The translations under genes and the position numbers were made by a program. A DNA stretch of 64,000 nt from Candidatus Aalborgicola bjergmarkensis (GTDB lineage Bacteria > Pseudomonadota > Gammaproteobacteria > Burkholderiales > Burkholderiaceae_C), in NCBI GenBank assembly GCA_016708725.1, contig JADJFE010000016.1, positions 1-64,000 of the forward strand, in the 5' to 3' direction. The notes beneath the pieces are model-generated. The model saw nothing but the letters and a program-made list of their open reading frames with translations. It searched no databases and was not told where the DNA came from. The first letter of the stretch is position 1, and the number at the start of each line of letters is the position of its first letter. Of this stretch, positions 42,536-51,364 are shown piece by piece.

Positions 42536-42967
42536 ATGAAGCTCAATAGCATTAAGCCTGCAGAGGGTGCGAAGCACTACAAACGTCGCGTTGGTCGTGG
42601 CATCGGCTCGGGGTTGGGAAAGACGGCGGGTCGTGGTCACAAAGGTCAACGTTCCAGAGCCGGGGGCTATCACAAGGTCGGATTTGAAGGTGGTCAAATG
42701 CCGATGCATCGGCGTTTGCCAAAGCGTGGTTTCAAGTCGCGCTCTTTGCAATTCAATGCAGAAGTTACGCTAGGCGTGTTGAATACCTTGGGTGTGACAG
42801 AGGTGGATCTGCTGACGCTGAAGGAGGCTGGATTGGTTAATCAGTTGACAAAGGTTGTCAAGGTTGTCAACACTGGCTCCTTGGCGAAAGCGGTGAATCT
42901 CAAGGGTATTGCTGTTACTGCCTCTGTTAAGGTTGCGATAGAAGCTGCCGGTGGCAGCGTCTCCTGA
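42536..42967 (+). CDS. rplO: 50S ribosomal protein L15
   Basis: 143 residues. The basic N-terminus 'RRVGRGIGSGLGKTAGRGHK' and 'KVGFEGGQMPMHRRLPKRGF' are typical. It is a late assembly protein of the large subunit. Its stop lies 22 bp before the secY start. Confidence 0.98.
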   Translation: MKLNSIKPAEGAKHYKRRVGRGIGSGLGKTAGRGHKGQRSRAGGYHKVGFEGGQMPMHRRLPKRGFKSRSLQFNAEVTLGVLNTLGVTEVDLLTLKEAGLVNQLTKVVKVVNTGSLAKAVNLKGIAVTASVKVAIEAAGGSVS

Positions 42968-42989
42968 TCCCGAATATTTTGAGGTGTCA

Positions 42990-44300
42990 GTGGTAACTTC
43001 CGCAGCACAAATGGCAAAGACGGGCAAGTTTGGCGATTTGCGTCGTCGGTTGGTTTTCCTGTTACTCGCGTTGGTGGTCTATCGTGTCGGGGCGCATATT
43101 CCTGTTCCAGGAATCGACCCCGCACAGTTGCAACAACTGTTCAAGGGGCAGCAGGGCGGCATTCTGAGCTTGTTTAATATGTTTTCTGGTGGAGCGTTGT
43201 CGCGCTTTACCATTTTTGCATTGGGAATCATGCCCTATATTTCGGCATCGATCATCATGCAATTGATGACGTATGTAATTCCGACCTTTGAACAAATAAA
43301 AAAAGAGGGGGAGGCGGGACGGCGCAAGATCACGCAGTACACCCGGTATGGCACCCTGGGCTTGGCACTGTTTCAGTCCCTGGGTATTGCCTTGGCGCTG
43401 GAGTCTTCGGCTGGTTTGGTGATTGCACCTGGGTTCGGATTTAGGCTGACATCGGTTGTCACCCTGACAGCCGGAACCATGTTCTTGATGTGGTTGGGTG
43501 AGCAAATCACTGAACGGGGTTTGGGCAACGGTATTTCGATACTAATCTTTGGTGGTATTGCTGCTGGTTTACCGAGTGCGGTAGGTGGCTTGCTCGAGTT
43601 GGTTCGTACCGGGGCAATGGGTCCTGTTGTTGCGTTGCTGGTGGTTGTTCTGGTTGGCGTGGTTACGTACTTTGTTGTATTTGTTGAGCGTGGGCAGCGT
43701 AAAATACTTGTTAATTATGCAAGGCGTCAGGTGGGTAATAAGGTATACGGGGGGCAGTCGTCACATTTGCCTTTGAAGCTTAATATGGCTGGGGTCATTC
43801 CTCCGATTTTTGCTTCCTCGATTATCTTGTTGCCAGCGACTATTGCAAACTGGTTTAGTTCGGCTGACTCCATGCGGTGGTTGAAGGATATATCCAGTAC
43901 TTTGAGTCCTGGTCAGCCGGTTTATGTCATGTTGTATGCTGCGGCTATTGTGTTTTTCTGTTTCTTTTATACGGCATTGGTCTTTAATAGTCGTGAGACT
44001 GCGGAAAACCTGAAGAAGAGTGGGGCGTTTATTCCGGGTATTCGACCTGGCGATCTGACCGCAAAGTACATTGATAAAATTCTGGTGCGGCTGACGCTGG
44101 CGGGTGCTGTCTATATTACCTTTGTTTGTCTGTTGCCAGAGTTTCTGATTTTGAAGTACAACGTGCCATTCTACTTCGGGGGCACCTCGCTCTTGATTAT
44201 CGTGGTGGTTACCATGGATTTCATGGCTCAAGTTCAGAATTACATGATGTCGCAGCAGTATGAGTCGCTTTTAAAAAAGGCCAATTTTAAGTCCTCTTGA
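42990..44300 (+). CDS. secY: Preprotein translocase subunit SecY
   Basis: 436 residues from the GTG at 42990, with GAGGTG six bases upstream; the open frame extends to 42951 but overlaps rplO and lacks homology. Ten membrane segments are expected. Seen are 'RRRLVFLLLALVVYRVGAHIPVPGI', the plug region 'LSLFNMFSGGALSRFTIFALGIMPYISASIIMQL' and the C-terminal 'FYFGGTSLLIIVVVTMDF'. It forms the Sec protein-conducting channel. Its place between rplO and infA is standard. Confidence 0.97.
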   Translation: MVTSAAQMAKTGKFGDLRRRLVFLLLALVVYRVGAHIPVPGIDPAQLQQLFKGQQGGILSLFNMFSGGALSRFTIFALGIMPYISASIIMQLMTYVIPTFEQIKKEGEAGRRKITQYTRYGTLGLALFQSLGIALALESSAGLVIAPGFGFRLTSVVTLTAGTMFLMWLGEQITERGLGNGISILIFGGIAAGLPSAVGGLLELVRTGAMGPVVALLVVVLVGVVTYFVVFVERGQRKILVNYARRQVGNKVYGGQSSHLPLKLNMAGVIPPIFASSIILLPATIANWFSSADSMRWLKDISSTLSPGQPVYVMLYAAAIVFFCFFYTALVFNSRETAENLKKSGAFIPGIRPGDLTAKYIDKILVRLTLAGAVYITFVCLLPEFLILKYNVPFYFGGTSLLIIVVVTMDFMAQVQNYMMSQQYESLLKKANFKSS

Positions 44301-44316
44301 AAGGCGGTGAATTCGA

Positions 44317-44535
44317 ATGTCGAAAGATGATGTAATTCAAATGCAGGGTGAGGTGGTTGAGAATCTTCCCAATGCTACCTTTCGGGTTAAGTTGGAGAAC
44401 GGGCATGTCGTGTTAGGGCATATTTCCGGGAAGATGCGTATGCATTACATCCGGATTTTGCCTGGCGATAAAGTGACCGTTGAGTTGACACCTTACGACC
44501 TGAGTCGTGCGCGGATCGTTTTCCGAGCAAAGTGA
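44317..44535 (+). CDS. infA: Translation initiation factor IF-1
   Basis: 72 residues, the exact family length. The S1/OB fold reads 'MQGEVVENLPNATFRVKLEN' with 'GKMRMHYIRILPGDKVTVEL' and ends 'LSRARIVFRAK'. It binds the ribosomal A site during initiation. It lies between secY and rpmJ, as in many betaproteobacteria. Confidence 0.98.
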   Translation: MSKDDVIQMQGEVVENLPNATFRVKLENGHVVLGHISGKMRMHYIRILPGDKVTVELTPYDLSRARIVFRAK

Positions 44536-44598
44536 ATGGTGTACGTGTTTCGTTCGAACCGGAGTTGAAATGGTGCGAATAGTTTTAGGAGAGAAAAT

Positions 44599-44712
44599 AT
44601 GAAAGTTTCGGCTTCAGTCAAAAAGATTTGTCGTAACTGTAAGATCATCCGTCGCAAGGGGGTTGTGCGTGTTATTTGTACAGATGCACGGCACAAGCAG
44701 CGGCAGGGTTAA
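44599..44712 (+). CDS. rpmJ: 50S ribosomal protein L36
   Basis: 37 residues. It begins 'MKVSASVKKICRNCKIIRRK' and ends 'CTDARHKQRQG'. It keeps the zinc-binding set CxxC...C...H, so this is the zinc-containing form. TTAGGAGAG lies just upstream of the ATG. It is easily missed because of its size. Confidence 0.96.
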   Translation: MKVSASVKKICRNCKIIRRKGVVRVICTDARHKQRQG

Positions 44713-44736
44713 TTGCAAGAGTTTTAGAGGACGAAA

Positions 44737-45102
44737 ATGGCACGTATAGCTGGAATCAACATTCCGCCACAACAGCATGCCGAAATTGGCTTGACCGCCA
44801 TATTCGGTATTGGCCGCAGTCGCGCACGCAAAATTTGCGAATTATGCGGTATTGCATATTCAAAGAAGGTTAAAGATTTTACCGACGGTGATTTGGAGAA
44901 AATTCGCGACCAGATTGCGCAATTTACTATCGAAGGTGATCTTCGTCGTGAAACGACAATGAATATTAAACGGCTGATGGATATCGGTTGCTATCGTGGT
45001 TTCCGTCACCGTCGTGGTTTGCCGGTTCGTGGTCAACGTACGCGAACCAATGCCCGTACCCGTAAAGGGCCGCGCAAGGCTGCTGCTGCCTTGAAGAAAT
45101 AA
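44737..45102 (+). CDS. rpsM: 30S ribosomal protein S13
   Basis: 121 residues. It begins 'MARIAGINIPPQQHAEIGLT' and has the signature 'GLPVRGQRTRTNARTRKGPR' near the C-terminus. It is in the head of the small subunit and contacts the large one. It is the first gene of the alpha-operon section, though no separate promoter is evident. Confidence 0.98.
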   Translation: MARIAGINIPPQQHAEIGLTAIFGIGRSRARKICELCGIAYSKKVKDFTDGDLEKIRDQIAQFTIEGDLRRETTMNIKRLMDIGCYRGFRHRRGLPVRGQRTRTNARTRKGPRKAAAALKK

Positions 45103-45120
45103 ACATAACTGGAAGATTTT

Positions 45121-45525
45121 ATGGCAAAAGCTCCTTCAAGTAGTGCTGCGCAGCGCGTGCGCAAAAAGGTTCGCAAGAATGTCGCGGATGGTATCGCGCA
45201 CGTTCATGCGTCATTTAACAATACCATTATCACCATTACGGATCGTCAGGGAAATGCACTGTCATGGGCGTCTTCTGGTGGTCAAGGTTTTAAAGGATCA
45301 CGCAAATCAACGCCGTTTGCTGCCCAGGTCGCGTCAGAAGTGGCTGGGCGCGCCGCCCTCGAGCAGGGTATAAAGAATCTTGATGTTGAAATCAAAGGTC
45401 CTGGCCCCGGACGTGAATCTTCGGTTCGTGCTTTGGCCGCTTTGGGCATTCGCATTAATATGATTGCTGACGTGACACCTGTTCCTCACAATGGTTGCAG
45501 GCCGCAAAAGCGCCGTCGCATCTAA
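45121..45525 (+). CDS. rpsK: 30S ribosomal protein S11
   Basis: 134 residues. 'IAHVHASFNNTIITITDRQG' and the end 'DVTPVPHNGCRPQKRRRI' are typical. It forms part of the platform near the mRNA exit. It is 18 bp after rpsM. A GC-rich hairpin (GCCGGC, loop, GCCGGC) lies in the 79-bp spacer after it, before rpsD. Confidence 0.98.
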   Translation: MAKAPSSSAAQRVRKKVRKNVADGIAHVHASFNNTIITITDRQGNALSWASSGGQGFKGSRKSTPFAAQVASEVAGRAALEQGIKNLDVEIKGPGPGRESSVRALAALGIRINMIADVTPVPHNGCRPQKRRRI

Positions 45526-45604
45526 GTTATTAACAAGCCCACCGCCGGCAGGAGTTGCCGGCTCCCGCATTCTTGTGCGGCAGATGACATAAAAGGAAGA
45601 TCAA

Positions 45605-46228
45605 GTGGCACGCTATCTCGGCCCCAAGGCCAAACTCTCTCGCCGTGAAGGTACTGACCTGTTTCTCAAAAGCGCCCGGCGCGCTATAGGAGACAAGGCA
45701 AAATTTGATTCGAAACCCGGTCAGCATGGCCGTACGTCGGGTGCCCGGACTTCCGACTACGGACTGCAGTTGCGCGAAAAACAGAAGGTCAAGCGCATGT
45801 ATGGCATTCTGGAGCGCCAGTTCCGTCGTTATTTTGAGGAAGCTGATCGTCGCAAGGGAAATACCGGGGCAAATTTGTTATCCCTGCTGGAGTCTCGCCT
45901 GGATAACGTTGTTTATCGTATGGGTTTTGGTTCCACGCGGGCCGAAGCACGTCAGATGGTTTCGCACAAAGCCATCACTGTGAATGGTAACGCGGTCAAT
46001 ATCCCCTCCTACCAGGTCAAGCCTGGTGATATTCTGGCGGTTCGTGAAAAGTCCAAAAAGCAAAACCGGGTGATTGAGGCATTGCAATTGGCGCAACAAG
46101 TTGGCTTCCCCTCCTGGGTTGAGGTTAGTAGCGACAAAGCGGAAGGTACGTTCAGGTCAATACCGGATCGTGATCAGTTTGGTGCTGATATTAACGAATC
46201 TTTGATCGTTGAATTGTATTCACGTTGA
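45605..46228 (+). CDS. rpsD: 30S ribosomal protein S4
   Basis: 207 residues, starting with GTG at 45605 preceded by AAGGAAG. 'MARYLGPKAKLSRREGTDLF' and the S4 RNA-binding part 'RLDNVVYRMGFGSTRAEARQMV' are present. S4 nucleates 30S assembly; in E. coli it also represses the alpha operon. All key parts are normal. Confidence 0.98.
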   Translation: MARYLGPKAKLSRREGTDLFLKSARRAIGDKAKFDSKPGQHGRTSGARTSDYGLQLREKQKVKRMYGILERQFRRYFEEADRRKGNTGANLLSLLESRLDNVVYRMGFGSTRAEARQMVSHKAITVNGNAVNIPSYQVKPGDILAVREKSKKQNRVIEALQLAQQVGFPSWVEVSSDKAEGTFRSIPDRDQFGADINESLIVELYSR

Positions 46229-46254
46229 TTGGTATATGAATCATTGAAATCGTA

Positions 46255-46281
46255 CCTTGACTGCGGGGTACTCAGTCAAGG
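46255..46281 (+). promoter_or_regulatory. Hairpin in the rpsD-rpoA spacer
   Basis: A perfect 9-bp stem CCTTGACTG / CAGTCAAGG with a nine-base loop lies 54 bp before rpoA. No T run follows, so it is not a simple terminator. It could be a processing, attenuation or S4-related site controlling rpoA output; this is inference. Confidence 0.5.
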
Positions 46282-46335
46282 CACTTCATCAGCCTCTTTG
46301 ACAGAATGGGTCGGGGGTATTGAGGGAAGGTATGT

Positions 46336-47325
46336 ATGCAGAATAATTTGCTTAAACCCAAATCCATCAGCGTTGAACAACTAGCCAACAATCGTGCAAA
46401 GGTGGCGCTTGAGCCATTTGAACGTGGTTATGGGCATACGCTTGGAAATGCATTGCGCAGGGTTTTGTTGGCGTCAATGCCGGGGTATGCTGTAACCGAG
46501 GTTACTATTGCGGGAGTGTTGCACGAATATTCTTCCATTGACGGTGTTCAAGAGGATGTTGTTAATATACTCTTGAATTTGAAGGGAGTTGTTTTCAAAC
46601 TCCATAATCGCGAAGAAGTGACCTTGAGTTTGCGCAAGGATACTGAGGGTGTTGTATCAGCTGCAGATATTCAGGTTCCGCATGATGTTGAGATAATAAA
46701 TCCAGGGCATGTGATTGCCAATTTATCTCAAAGTGGAAAATTGGATATGCAAATCAAGGTCGAGAAAGGGCGTGGTTATGTTCCGGGTACCATGCGTCGG
46801 CATGGCGATGAGCCGAACAAATCTATTGGCCGTATTGTTCTGGACGCGTCGTTCTCTCCGGTAAAGCGTGTCAGCTACACGGTGGAGAGCGCGCGTGTGG
46901 AGCAGCGCACTGACCTGGATAAGTTGGTCGTCGAAATCGAGACAAATGGTGCGGTGTCTGCAGAGGAGGCTGTTCGAGCCTCCGCCAAGATACTGGTCGA
47001 GCAACTGGCGGTATTTGCACAGTTGGAGGGCAGTGAGCTGACTGCATTTGATGCGCCGAGTTCGCGTGGTAGTGCACAGTTCGATCCGATTTTGTTGCGT
47101 CCGGTGGATGAGCTGGAGTTGACGGTTCGATCCGCAAATTGTCTCAAGGCCGAAAATATATACTATATTGGCGATCTGATTCAACGCACTGAAAACGAGC
47201 TGCTCAAAACCCCGAACCTGGGGCGGAAATCTTTGAATGAAATCAAGGAAGTGCTGGCATCGCGTGGTTTGACGCTGGGGATGAAGCTGGAAAACTGGCC
47301 CCCTGCGACGCTGGAAAAGCGTTGA
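46336..47325 (+). CDS. rpoA: RNA polymerase alpha subunit
   Basis: 329 residues, full length. The N-terminal dimerisation domain has 'ERGYGHTLGNALRRVLLASMPG'. The C-terminal domain has 'PVDELELTVRSANCLKAENI' and 'LLKTPNLGRKSLNEIKEVLA', with the DNA- and activator-contacting residues intact. It is between rpsD and rplQ, as is standard. Confidence 0.98.
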   Translation: MQNNLLKPKSISVEQLANNRAKVALEPFERGYGHTLGNALRRVLLASMPGYAVTEVTIAGVLHEYSSIDGVQEDVVNILLNLKGVVFKLHNREEVTLSLRKDTEGVVSAADIQVPHDVEIINPGHVIANLSQSGKLDMQIKVEKGRGYVPGTMRRHGDEPNKSIGRIVLDASFSPVKRVSYTVESARVEQRTDLDKLVVEIETNGAVSAEEAVRASAKILVEQLAVFAQLEGSELTAFDAPSSRGSAQFDPILLRPVDELELTVRSANCLKAENIYYIGDLIQRTENELLKTPNLGRKSLNEIKEVLASRGLTLGMKLENWPPATLEKR

Positions 47326-47413
47326 GTCAAGGCGCTTCAAGGCACATAACGCATAACCTGGCAGGGCAGTACCTTATCCGGCTGCCTTTTAAATAATTAA
47401 AGGAAATATTACC

Positions 47414-47812
47414 ATGCGGCATGGACACGGACTACGTAAACTTAATCGCACCAGCGCACATCGTCTGGCGATGTTGCGTAACATGATGAATGCATTGATT
47501 GAACATGAGGTTATCAAGACGACACTTCCAAAAGCCAAGGAATTGCGTCGTGTTGTTGAACCCATGATTACCTTGGCCAAGGAAGCGAGTGTTGCCAATC
47601 GTCGTCTGGCGTTTGACAGGTTGCGTGACCGTGACAGCGTTACCAAACTCTTTGATGTGCTGGGGCCACGTTTCAAGGTGCGTCCCGGGGGCTATACGCG
47701 TATTTTGAAGATTGGCTTCAGGGTTGGTGATAACGCACCCATGGCTTTGGTCGAATTGCTGGACCGTCCTGAAAAAGTTGATACAACTGAGGTGCAAGCG
47801 CAGGCACAATAG
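47414..47812 (+). CDS. rplQ: 50S ribosomal protein L17
   Basis: 132 residues. It begins 'MRHGHGLRKLNRTSAHRLAM' and includes 'GGYTRILKIGFRVGDNAPMALVEL', with the usual short acidic tail. It is the last protein gene of the cluster; the initiator tRNA begins 16 bp after its stop. Confidence 0.98.
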   Translation: MRHGHGLRKLNRTSAHRLAMLRNMMNALIEHEVIKTTLPKAKELRRVVEPMITLAKEASVANRRLAFDRLRDRDSVTKLFDVLGPRFKVRPGGYTRILKIGFRVGDNAPMALVELLDRPEKVDTTEVQAQAQ

Positions 47813-47815
47813 GCG

Positions 47816-47821
47816 TATAAT
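47816..47821 (+). promoter_or_regulatory. -10 box of the initiator tRNA gene
   Basis: A perfect TATAAT lies seven bases before the tRNA 5' end, just after the rplQ stop. The -35 region would fall inside rplQ (near 47792) and is weak. The tRNA can thus be transcribed both by itself and by read-through from the ribosomal operon. Confidence 0.6.
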
Positions 47822-47827
47822 CGACAA

Positions 47828-47904
<77 letters not shown>

Positions 47905-47912
47905 ATCACCCT

Positions 47913-47952
47913 AACCACCATTTGGTAAATACCATTTCGGTGGTTTTTGTTT
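47913..47952 (+). terminator. Terminator after the initiator tRNA
   Basis: AACCACC and GGTGGTT pair around a 19-base loop that can itself form a small stem (ATTTGGTAAATACCAT), followed by TTTGTTTTT. It probably ends the ribosomal/tRNA transcript before pyrC. Confidence 0.8.
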
Positions 47953-47983
47953 TTCTGGCCCTTGTGGATGTAGGATATTCGGC

Positions 47984-49012
47984 ATGGATGAACTCACCCT
48001 GACGAAGCCCGACGATTGGCATGTGCACGTGCGTGATGGTGCGGCGCTGCATACCGTAGTGCCCCATACGGCGGCGCAGTTTGGTCGCGCTGTCATCATG
48101 CCCAATCTGCGTCCACCTATCACCACGGCTGCACAGGCGCAGGCCTACCGTGCACGCATCCTGGCAGCGGTTCCATCCGGCTTGCGTTTTGAGCCGTTGA
48201 TGACCTTGTATCTGACCGATTTGCTTCCCCCTGATGAAATCGTGCGCGCCAAGGCAGCGGGGGTGGTGGCGGTCAAACTCTATCCTGCTGGTGCTACCAC
48301 CAACAGCGAGGCTGGTGTGACCGAGTTGCGCAAAACTTATAAGACGCTGGAGGCACTGCAGCGCGAAGGAATGCCATTGCTGGTGCATGGAGAGGTCGTT
48401 GCCGCCGATATTGATGTGTTTGACCGCGAAGCGGTGTTCATCGACACCCAGTTGATTCCCTTGCGGCGTGATTTTCCCGAGCTCAAAATCGTGCTGGAAC
48501 ACATCACGACCCGAGATGCAGCACAGTATGTGGCGCAGGCGGATGCCTTTACTGCCGCCACCATCACGGCCCACCATTTGCTCTACAACCGCAATGCCAT
48601 TTTCAGCGGTGGTATTCGTCCGCATTATTACTGCCTGCCGGTACTCAAGCGGGAAGCACATCGCCTTGCCCTGGTGCGCGCCGCGACCAGCGCCAACCCG
48701 AAGTTCTTTCTGGGCACCGACAGCGCGCCACATCCCGCCCACCTCAAGGAGCATGCCAGCGGCTGTGCCGGTTGTTACACTGCGGCAAGCGCGCTGGAGT
48801 TGTATGCCCAGGCGTTCGATGCGGCGGCAGCGTTGGACAAGCTGGAGGGCTTTGCCAGTTTCTTTGGGCCTGATTTCTATGGTCTGGCACGCAACCAGGG
48901 CACAGTGACCCTTCGACGCGCCAACTGGACGCTGCCCCAGAGTTATCCCTTTGATCAGGCGCAACTCAAGCCTTTGTGTGCCGGTGAAACCTTGTCGTGG
49001 AAGTTGGGGTGA
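47984..49012 (+). CDS. pyrC: Dihydroorotase
   Basis: 342 residues, class II dihydroorotase. Zinc ligands are visible: 'DWHVHVRDG' (HxH), 'AVKLYPAGATTNSEAGV' (carboxylated Lys), 'LLVHGEV', 'VLEHITT' and the Asp in 'FLGTDSAPH'. It makes dihydroorotate from carbamoyl aspartate in pyrimidine synthesis. It starts 32 bp after the terminator and is followed, 7 bp after its stop, by a small secreted protein. Confidence 0.96.
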   Translation: MDELTLTKPDDWHVHVRDGAALHTVVPHTAAQFGRAVIMPNLRPPITTAAQAQAYRARILAAVPSGLRFEPLMTLYLTDLLPPDEIVRAKAAGVVAVKLYPAGATTNSEAGVTELRKTYKTLEALQREGMPLLVHGEVVAADIDVFDREAVFIDTQLIPLRRDFPELKIVLEHITTRDAAQYVAQADAFTAATITAHHLLYNRNAIFSGGIRPHYYCLPVLKREAHRLALVRAATSANPKFFLGTDSAPHPAHLKEHASGCAGCYTAASALELYAQAFDAAAALDKLEGFASFFGPDFYGLARNQGTVTLRRANWTLPQSYPFDQAQLKPLCAGETLSWKLG

Positions 49013-49019
49013 AGTGACC

Positions 49020-49406
49020 ATGTTGTATTCCAAAGCGATTTCGATCCTCCTGGCACTTGTGGTATTGCCCTGCGCTGCCATTACCGAAGATGTGATGCCG
49101 CCGCCTGTCAACCCGGATGAGCGCCAGACTCTGCCGGGTATGAATGCGTACTATGAACCCCACAAGATCGAACGCATTGGCGATATGCTGGTTTTCAAAC
49201 TGTATCGCTATGGCAAACCGGGCGTGGCGGACGAGGTGGGGCAATACATGCTGGAATGCGCCACGCGCATGGCCAGCACGATCCGAAACGGGCAGACTGG
49301 GGCATCAGGGAAAGTTCTGCCAGGTGAAGATTTGTATGTGCTGGGCAGAAAACTGTGTGACTGGGACAAGCCAAACCTCCTCGATAAACTGCTGGATCAG
49401 CGCTGA
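49020..49406 (+). CDS. Small secreted protein of unknown function
   Basis: 128 residues from the ATG at 49020; the frame extends to 48951 inside pyrC without a signal. A short signal peptide ('AISILLALVVLPCAAIT') is followed by a soluble domain containing 'MNAYYEPHKIERIGDMLVFKLYRYG' and two cysteines (in 'LECATR' and 'RKLCDW'). I do not recognise the family. It is probably co-transcribed with pyrC and convergent with the acyltransferase genes. Confidence 0.7.
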   Translation: MLYSKAISILLALVVLPCAAITEDVMPPPVNPDERQTLPGMNAYYEPHKIERIGDMLVFKLYRYGKPGVADEVGQYMLECATRMASTIRNGQTGASGKVLPGEDLYVLGRKLCDWDKPNLLDKLLDQR

Positions 49407-49418
49407 ACTTTTGTGCGC

Positions 49419-50303
49419 TCAATAAGGCGCCGGCTCGCCGTTGGGGCGGTCTTTGAAACGTTTATGCACCCAGTAATACTGTTCCGGCATGGTGTCGATG
49501 TAGTCTTGCAATCGGGTATTCATCAGGGCTGTGTCGGACAGAAGATCGCCCGTGGGGTAATCACTCCAGGCGGGCAGGACTTCGATGGTATAGCCGCTGG
49601 GTGTCATGCGGGTGAGGACGGGGACGACCTTGGCGCGGCCGAGTCTGGCAAAGCGTGGCAGCGACGGCACCGTGCATGCGGGTACGCCGTAGAACGGAAC
49701 GAACACCGATTCATGCGGACCAAAGTTCATGTCCGGCAACAGGTAGAGTGGGTCCCCTTTGCGCAGACCTTCCAGAATTGGTTTGACACCTTCGATACGG
49801 CCAAACAGACGGCAGGAGCCAAAACGCTGGCGGCCCTGCAAAATCCAGGCATCGGCTATTCTGTTGGATTGGTCGGTGTAAATGGTGGTGAAGCGCCGGG
49901 GAAGCTGCTGGGTCAACGCTGTCCAGCCGGCGTCCAGTCCCACGAAATGCGGTGCGAAAATCACGGTGGGTTGATTGCCTGAAAGCGCATCAAGCGCGCC
50001 CGTCACCTGCAGGCGCTGGCGCACGAGGTCTTCCCGTCCATGCCACAGCCAGCCCCGGTCCAGCCAGCTTTGTGTCACGCGGATAAATACCTGGATCGAC
50101 AACCAGCGCACCCTGGCCGGACTCCAGGCAGGGAAGCACAGCCGCAGGTTGGTGCACACCACACGCCGCCGGGAGGCAATCAGCACGTAGAGCAGCAACC
50201 CCAGCATGGCTCCCAGCGTGCGCAGCACGGGCAAGGGCAGATACCCCAGCCAGCACATCATTTTCAAAAAAATACGGGTCAGCATACGGGTCAGCATGGT
50301 CAA
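49419..50303 (-). CDS. Lipid A biosynthesis lauroyl-type acyltransferase (LpxL/HtrB family)
   Basis: 294 residues. A membrane anchor near residues 14-45 is followed by the acyltransferase core. The expected HX4D/E motif appears as 'FAPHFVGLDAGW' (His ~118, Asp ~123). Then come 'DPLYLLPDMNFGPHESVFVPFYGVPA' and the tail 'YYWVHKRFKDRPNGEP', typical of LpxL. It transfers a secondary acyl chain to lipid A in the inner membrane. It lies 4 bp after a second acyltransferase on the same strand; such tandem pairs precede metK in related bacteria. Confidence 0.9.
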   Translation of the reverse strand: MTMLTRMLTRIFLKMMCWLGYLPLPVLRTLGAMLGLLLYVLIASRRRVVCTNLRLCFPAWSPARVRWLSIQVFIRVTQSWLDRGWLWHGREDLVRQRLQVTGALDALSGNQPTVIFAPHFVGLDAGWTALTQQLPRRFTTIYTDQSNRIADAWILQGRQRFGSCRLFGRIEGVKPILEGLRKGDPLYLLPDMNFGPHESVFVPFYGVPACTVPSLPRFARLGRAKVVPVLTRMTPSGYTIEVLPAWSDYPTGDLLSDTALMNTRLQDYIDTMPEQYYWVHKRFKDRPNGEPAPY

Positions 50304-50307
50304 TTTT

Positions 50308-51141
50308 TTACAGTGCCTCGCGTGGCGCCTTGTAGCGCGCGTAGCCCCACAGGTACTGGCTTGGACACTCCCGGATCAGGCCTTCCATGGCCCGGTTGAT
50401 TTGCGCCACTGCCGTGGGCAGGTCTTCGGAAAGCGTCTCACCCAGGGGGCGGTAATGGACGATGTAGCCGCGCCCCCAGGACAAACGTTGTCCCCAGGCT
50501 AGCAGCACCGCAGCGCCGGTTTGATGCACCAGACGGGCCGATAGGGTCATGGTGTAGGCATCCACGCCAAAGAACGGAACCCACAGCCCCTGTGAAGCGG
50601 GTGGCACCTGATCGGGCAGCAGCCCGACACATTCCCCTTTCTTCAAGGCTTTCAACATCTGGCGTACGCCAGCCATCGTTGTTGGTGCAGTCAACAAGCC
50701 AGGGCGTGCGCGTGATTGCGCCACCAGCGATACCAGCCACGTTTTGCGCGGGGGGCGAAACAGCACCGTCATGGGGCGGTTGTTGTGCTGACCGTACCGG
50801 AATGCATAGGCTTGGCCGCATACCTCAAAGCATCCCATGTGCGGGGTGAGAAACAACACCCCTTTGCCGGATGCCAGGGCTGCTTCAATGTGCTGCGCGC
50901 CATCCCACTGCAAGGGAGGTGGTTTGCCAAACCAGATGCGGGGCAGTTCGGCCAGCAGTTGCCCGGCGGCGCCCACCGCGCGCATCCAGTCGGCGCGCGC
51001 CAGACCGGCTCGGGCTACATTGGTTTGAAAGCGCTGGCGGTAAACGGAAGATGCCCAAAACGTGATCCAACCCAGCAACCAGCCAATGCCGTGCAACAGC
51101 CACAGGGGAAAATGGGAGAGTGCCTTGAACAACAATTTCAT
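50308..51141 (-). CDS. Lysophospholipid/lipid A acyltransferase family protein (second paralogue)
   Basis: 277 residues. Membrane anchor 'LWLLHGIGWLLGWITFWA', catalytic 'FLTPHMGCFEVC' (HX4E), then 'GECVGLLPDQVPPASQGLWVPFFGVDAYTM' and the end 'QYLWGYARYKAPREAL'. It is the LpxL/LpxM-like partner of the downstream gene and may act on a different position of lipid A; which one cannot be read from sequence. It is divergent from metK with 223 bp between. Confidence 0.9.
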   Translation of the reverse strand: MKLLFKALSHFPLWLLHGIGWLLGWITFWASSVYRQRFQTNVARAGLARADWMRAVGAAGQLLAELPRIWFGKPPPLQWDGAQHIEAALASGKGVLFLTPHMGCFEVCGQAYAFRYGQHNNRPMTVLFRPPRKTWLVSLVAQSRARPGLLTAPTTMAGVRQMLKALKKGECVGLLPDQVPPASQGLWVPFFGVDAYTMTLSARLVHQTGAAVLLAWGQRLSWGRGYIVHYRPLGETLSEDLPTAVAQINRAMEGLIRECPSQYLWGYARYKAPREAL

Positions 51142-51364
51142 GTCTGGGGTTTTGTGCTGAGGTTTTGTGTCTGGGATAGAATCGCGCCCGTCGCCGAGTT
51201 ACGGAACTACTTGCAGGGCGACGCGCATTGTTGCAATCAAAAGGGGTTGCTATTGTGCCTTGTCAGACGTATCTGTTTTGACCCATCTGCTAAAGCGTTC
51301 GCCGAAAGCTCCAAAAGCCCAAGCAACGCGCAGGGTTTGTTTATTTTTTTGGAGCTTGTACGCC
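51142..51364 (+). promoter_or_regulatory. metK promoter and leader with a stable stem
   Basis: TAGAAT (51177-51182) is a likely -10, giving a leader of roughly 175 bases. Right at its start lies a 7-bp stem CGTCGCC (51189-51195) / GGCGACG (51217-51223). The rest includes a weaker GCAA/TTGC stem. I see no match to the SAM or SAH riboswitch consensus sequences I know. RBS GGAG lies 13 bases before the ATG. Confidence 0.5.

Noticed and set aside
51142..51364. SAH or SAM riboswitch before metK
   Set aside because: The conserved core sequences of those classes are not seen; only a generic stem can be supported.
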